14,515 nucleotides of DNA, taken from positions 1 to 14,515 of the forward strand of contig DATJWY010000248.1 in assembly GCA_035500775.1 (NCBI GenBank), given 5' to 3'. A model generated the notes under the pieces. It ran no database searches, was not told the origin of the DNA, and worked only from the letters and a program-made list of their open reading frames with translations. Made by a program: the position numbers and the translations under genes. Positions within the stretch are counted from its first letter, which is position 1, and every line of letters starts with the position of its first letter. Source of the DNA: DATJWY01 sp035500775 (GTDB lineage Bacteria; Pseudomonadota; Alphaproteobacteria; Acetobacterales; Acetobacteraceae). Positions 13,536 to 14,515 of the stretch are shown piece after piece.

Positions 13536-14264
13536 ATGCGTATCCTCGTCTTCCAGCATCTGCCGATCGAGCATCCTGGCATTTTCCGCAGCTTCTTCGC
13601 CCGTGACGGCCATACGCTGGACGTCGTCGAGTGGGACGAGGGCGAGGTGGCGCCGGAGGATCTGCGCCCATGGGACGCGCTGCTGGTGATGGGCGGCCCG
13701 ATGGATGTGTGGGAGGAGGCGCGTCTGCCCTGGCTCGCGCTGGAAAAAGCGGCAATCCGGCGCTGGCTCGACCTTGGAAAGCCGTTTCTCGGCGTCTGCC
13801 TGGGTCATCAATTGCTCGCCGAGGCGGCGGGCGGCGCGGTGGGGAAGATGGCGGGCGCGGAAGTCGGCATCTGCGAGGTGGCGCGCGCGCCCGGCGTCGC
13901 GGCGGACCCGCTCTTCGCCGCCCAGTCCGAGCGCTTCCCGGCGCTGCAATGGCACGGCGCGGAAGTGAAGGCCTTGCCGCCGGGCGCCGCCCTGCTCGCG
14001 GTGAATGATGACGGGGTGATCGAGGCGTTCCGCTTCGGCGACTGCGCCTGGGGCGTGCAATACCATGTCGAGGTGACGGAGGAGACGGTGAGCGAGTGGG
14101 CGACCGTTCCCGAATATGGCGCCGCGCTGGAATCGGTGCTGGGCGTGGACGGGCAGGCGCGGTTCGAGCGCGACGCGATGGAAATCCTGCCGCTTCTCAA
14201 TCAGGCAGCGGCGGAGATCTATGCCGCGTTCATGGCGGTGGTGGAGCGGAAGCGCCTCGGTTAG
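13536..14264 (+). CDS. Class I glutamine-amidotransferase-like protein
   Basis: This 242-residue protein has the GMP-synthase-type glutamine amidotransferase / C26 peptidase fold. The full triad is visible: nucleophile Cys88 in GVCLGHQ (86-92), His177 and Glu179 in QYHVEV (175-180). The oxyanion-strand motif VMGGPMDVWEE (51-61) is also typical. Stand-alone members hydrolyse glutamine or gamma-glutamyl amides and are often annotated only as GMP synthase-like. ATG 13536 was chosen because MRILVFQH is the conserved start; an upstream GTG would add about 54 unrelated residues. The ribosome site is weak. The gene is divergent from eutBC, so a role in gamma-glutamyl-amine or nitrogen metabolism is possible but unproven. 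There is no synthetase domain, so it is not GuaA itself. Confidence 0.85.
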   Translation: MRILVFQHLPIEHPGIFRSFFARDGHTLDVVEWDEGEVAPEDLRPWDALLVMGGPMDVWEEARLPWLALEKAAIRRWLDLGKPFLGVCLGHQLLAEAAGGAVGKMAGAEVGICEVARAPGVAADPLFAAQSERFPALQWHGAEVKALPPGAALLAVNDDGVIEAFRFGDCAWGVQYHVEVTEETVSEWATVPEYGAALESVLGVDGQARFERDAMEILPLLNQAAAEIYAAFMAVVERKRLG

Positions 14265-14515
14265 CGCGCAGGGGCAAGGCGAGGGCTCCGCCCTCGACCC
14301 GCTGGGGCCTTGAGGCCCCAGACCCCCGATCACTTTAAGTAATGGGTTCAAAAGGCTTGCCGACGGCGGGAGCACAGAGGGCGGAGTGGCCACAGCCCCT
14401 TTGCCGGAAAAGCGCGCTCCCGATGGAACTCCCGGCGGGTGAGGCGGCTTTCGCTCCTGCATAGTGCGCGCATGCGTCGGCGCACGCGGAGCAACGGAGG
14501 GTGCGTGTGGCATTG
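14265..14515. other. Noncoding tail with hairpin repeat copy
   Basis: I find no supported gene in these 251 bp. After the amidotransferase stop come the hairpins CGAGGGC/GCCCTCG (14280-14286 / 14290-14296) and CTGGGGCC/GGCCCCAG (14302-14309 / 14314-14321). The second lies in a 31-bp stretch (14298-14328) identical to 9763-9793. They probably end the upstream transcript. The similarity stops abruptly after 14328, so this copy lacks the second half of the composite repeat. A short frame from ATG 14472 runs off the window end and has no ribosome site. Confidence 0.6.

Noticed and set aside
14472..14515. Start of a gene running off the right edge
   Set aside because: Only 14 codons are visible, with no ribosome site and no recognisable sequence.
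1..14515. CRISPR array, tRNA or rRNA genes, insertion sequences
   Set aside because: I saw no regularly spaced identical repeats, no cloverleaf-like sequence and no transposase; the repeats found are short intergenic hairpins.

Overview
The window is GC-rich, densely coded DNA with alphaproteobacterial character. The genes, codon use and GC-only intergenic hairpins built on the core GGGGTCCAGGGGC...GCCCCTGG suggest Rhodospirillales, perhaps Acetobacteraceae. That placement is an inference from style, not from a marker gene. I see no rRNA, tRNA, CRISPR array, transposase or phage gene.

Layout. (1) 43-1266 (-) is a double TetR-type regulator, divergent across about 255 bp from an alpha/beta hydrolase at 1522-2313 (+). 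(2) 2372-6787 (-) is a catabolic run transcribed in the order SDR dehydrogenase, medium-chain (quinone oxidoreductase-like) reductase, acyl-CoA dehydrogenase A, acyl-CoA dehydrogenase B. It converges on the hydrolase. (3) A short AT-rich divergent control region (about 6788-6998) holds a perfect 14-bp palindrome. (4) 7046-11086 (+) encodes a MaoC hydratase, a FadB/FadJ-type crotonase-3-hydroxyacyl-CoA dehydrogenase fusion and a thiolase. (5) 11166-13324 (-) is eutBC, the two subunits of B12-dependent ethanolamine ammonia-lyase, with overlapping stop and start codons. (6) 13536-14264 (+) is a class I glutamine-amidotransferase-like protein divergent from eutBC. (7) 14265-14515 is noncoding and carries another copy of an intergenic hairpin repeat.

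How the genes work together. Blocks 2 and 4 supply every step of a beta-oxidation spiral: FAD-dependent alpha,beta-dehydrogenation, hydration (two unrelated hydratase folds), 3-hydroxyacyl oxidation (HAD domain and possibly the SDR) and thiolysis. A hydrolase and a reductase are accessory. No acyl-CoA ligase or transporter is present, so the substrate is not identifiable here. The most informative feature is the dehydrogenase pair. By eye, one subunit keeps the candidate catalytic glutamates but lacks the usual FAD-contact motifs, and the other keeps the FAD motifs but lacks the glutamates. This is the signature expected of obligate alpha2beta2 acyl-CoA dehydrogenases known from steroid side-chain degradation. 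The double TetR protein is the only regulator in the window and the obvious candidate to read an acyl-CoA signal.

The eut block makes acetaldehyde and ammonia from ethanolamine. It has no microcompartment, reactivase or aldehyde dehydrogenase genes in view.

The intergenic DNA is unusually structured: GC-hairpin repeats at four sites, a pair of related inverted repeats between the SDR and reductase genes, mutually exclusive hairpins between the fusion enzyme and the thiolase, and a 15-codon micro-ORF whose stop overlaps the MaoC start. I found no clearly novel multi-gene system. The heteromeric dehydrogenase and the RNA-structure features are the best leads.
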